NCBI GenBank assembly: GCA_030673085.1
Contig: DAOVFE010000163.1
Location: 1-5,245 of the forward strand
Direction: 5' to 3'
DNA: 5,245 nucleotides
Origin: Anaerolineales bacterium
GTDB taxonomy: Bacteria > Chloroflexota > Anaerolineae > Anaerolineales > E44-bin32
Shown here piece after piece: positions 5,110 to 5,245 of the stretch (positions are counted from its first letter, which is position 1; the number at the start of each line of letters is the position of its first letter). The notes below the pieces were generated by a model, which saw nothing but the letters and a program-made list of their open reading frames with translations, was not told the DNA's origin and did no database searches. A program made the position numbers and the translations under genes.

Positions 5110-5245
5110 TTCCAACGGATCATTCGCATGTTATTACAGCTGGATTAAGCCACTCCGGGGAGCTTCGCACCAAAAATGAAGATCGCTATGTCATTGCCAG
5201 TTTTAAATCAGAGGACCGATCGATCCCTTCCGTGCTCGCCGTTGT
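5106..5245 (+). CDS. PP2C-type Ser/Thr protein phosphatase (5' part only)
   Basis: Forty-six codons from a GTG start are visible before the window ends. HVITAGLSHSGELRTKNEDR (8-27) is the first motif of PPM/PP2C phosphatases (pattern G-x-x-R-x-x-NED), where D26 would be a metal ligand in the two-metal active site. SVLAVV (42-47, V47 incomplete) is the strand that precedes the DGMGG motif, which would fall just outside. There is no signal peptide, so the enzyme is cytoplasmic. The GTG overlaps the stop of the FHA protein (GTGA) and has a good ribosome binding site, so the two are co-translated. The enzyme probably dephosphorylates Ser/Thr residues on a partner kinase, the FHA protein or their targets. 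The substrate is inferred from context only. Confidence 0.9.
   Translation, partial: MIPTDHSHVITAGLSHSGELRTKNEDRYVIASFKSEDRSIPSVLAV

Overview
The window is about half GC and looks bacterial. The gene content and sequence style point most to a Chloroflexota (Anaerolineae-like) genome: a signal-peptide/VWA-like/membrane-helix/FHA protein is followed by a PP2C phosphatase, and both are preceded by an xpt-guaA purine pair. That placement is inference from family knowledge, not from a search.

Layout. Bases 1-480 hold no long gene. At the left edge there may be a small minus-strand unit (a 30-codon ORF whose stop overlaps the ATG of a second ORF leaving the window). The middle is a divergent regulatory region with a perfect 16-bp palindrome (332-347), a plausible sigma70 promoter (354-382) and a leader with a perfect 11-bp inverted repeat (407-463). 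Then come xpt (TTG start, 493-1065) and guaA (1071-2603), five bases apart and almost certainly co-transcribed. Bases 2604-2915 are non-coding and contain several hairpins. The strongest of these is an intrinsic terminator facing the minus strand, which fits a small one-helix membrane protein gene on that strand (2916-3092). Diverging from it is a 630-residue protein gene (3217-5109) that appears to be leaderless. Its stop overlaps the GTG start of a PP2C-type phosphatase gene (5106 to beyond the right edge).

How the genes work together. Xpt makes XMP from xanthine and PRPP, and GuaA aminates XMP to GMP, so the pair is a xanthine-to-GMP salvage route that bypasses IMP dehydrogenase. The right-hand pair looks like a trans-membrane signalling module: an exported VWA-like sensor region, one membrane helix, a cytoplasmic FHA domain and a cytoplasmic Ser/Thr phosphatase translated by coupling. 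A partner Ser/Thr kinase may lie downstream, but none is visible here.

The least expected items are the degenerate key residues in both the VWA and FHA domains, the apparently leaderless start, the leader structure of xpt, and the small divergent membrane protein with its own terminator.
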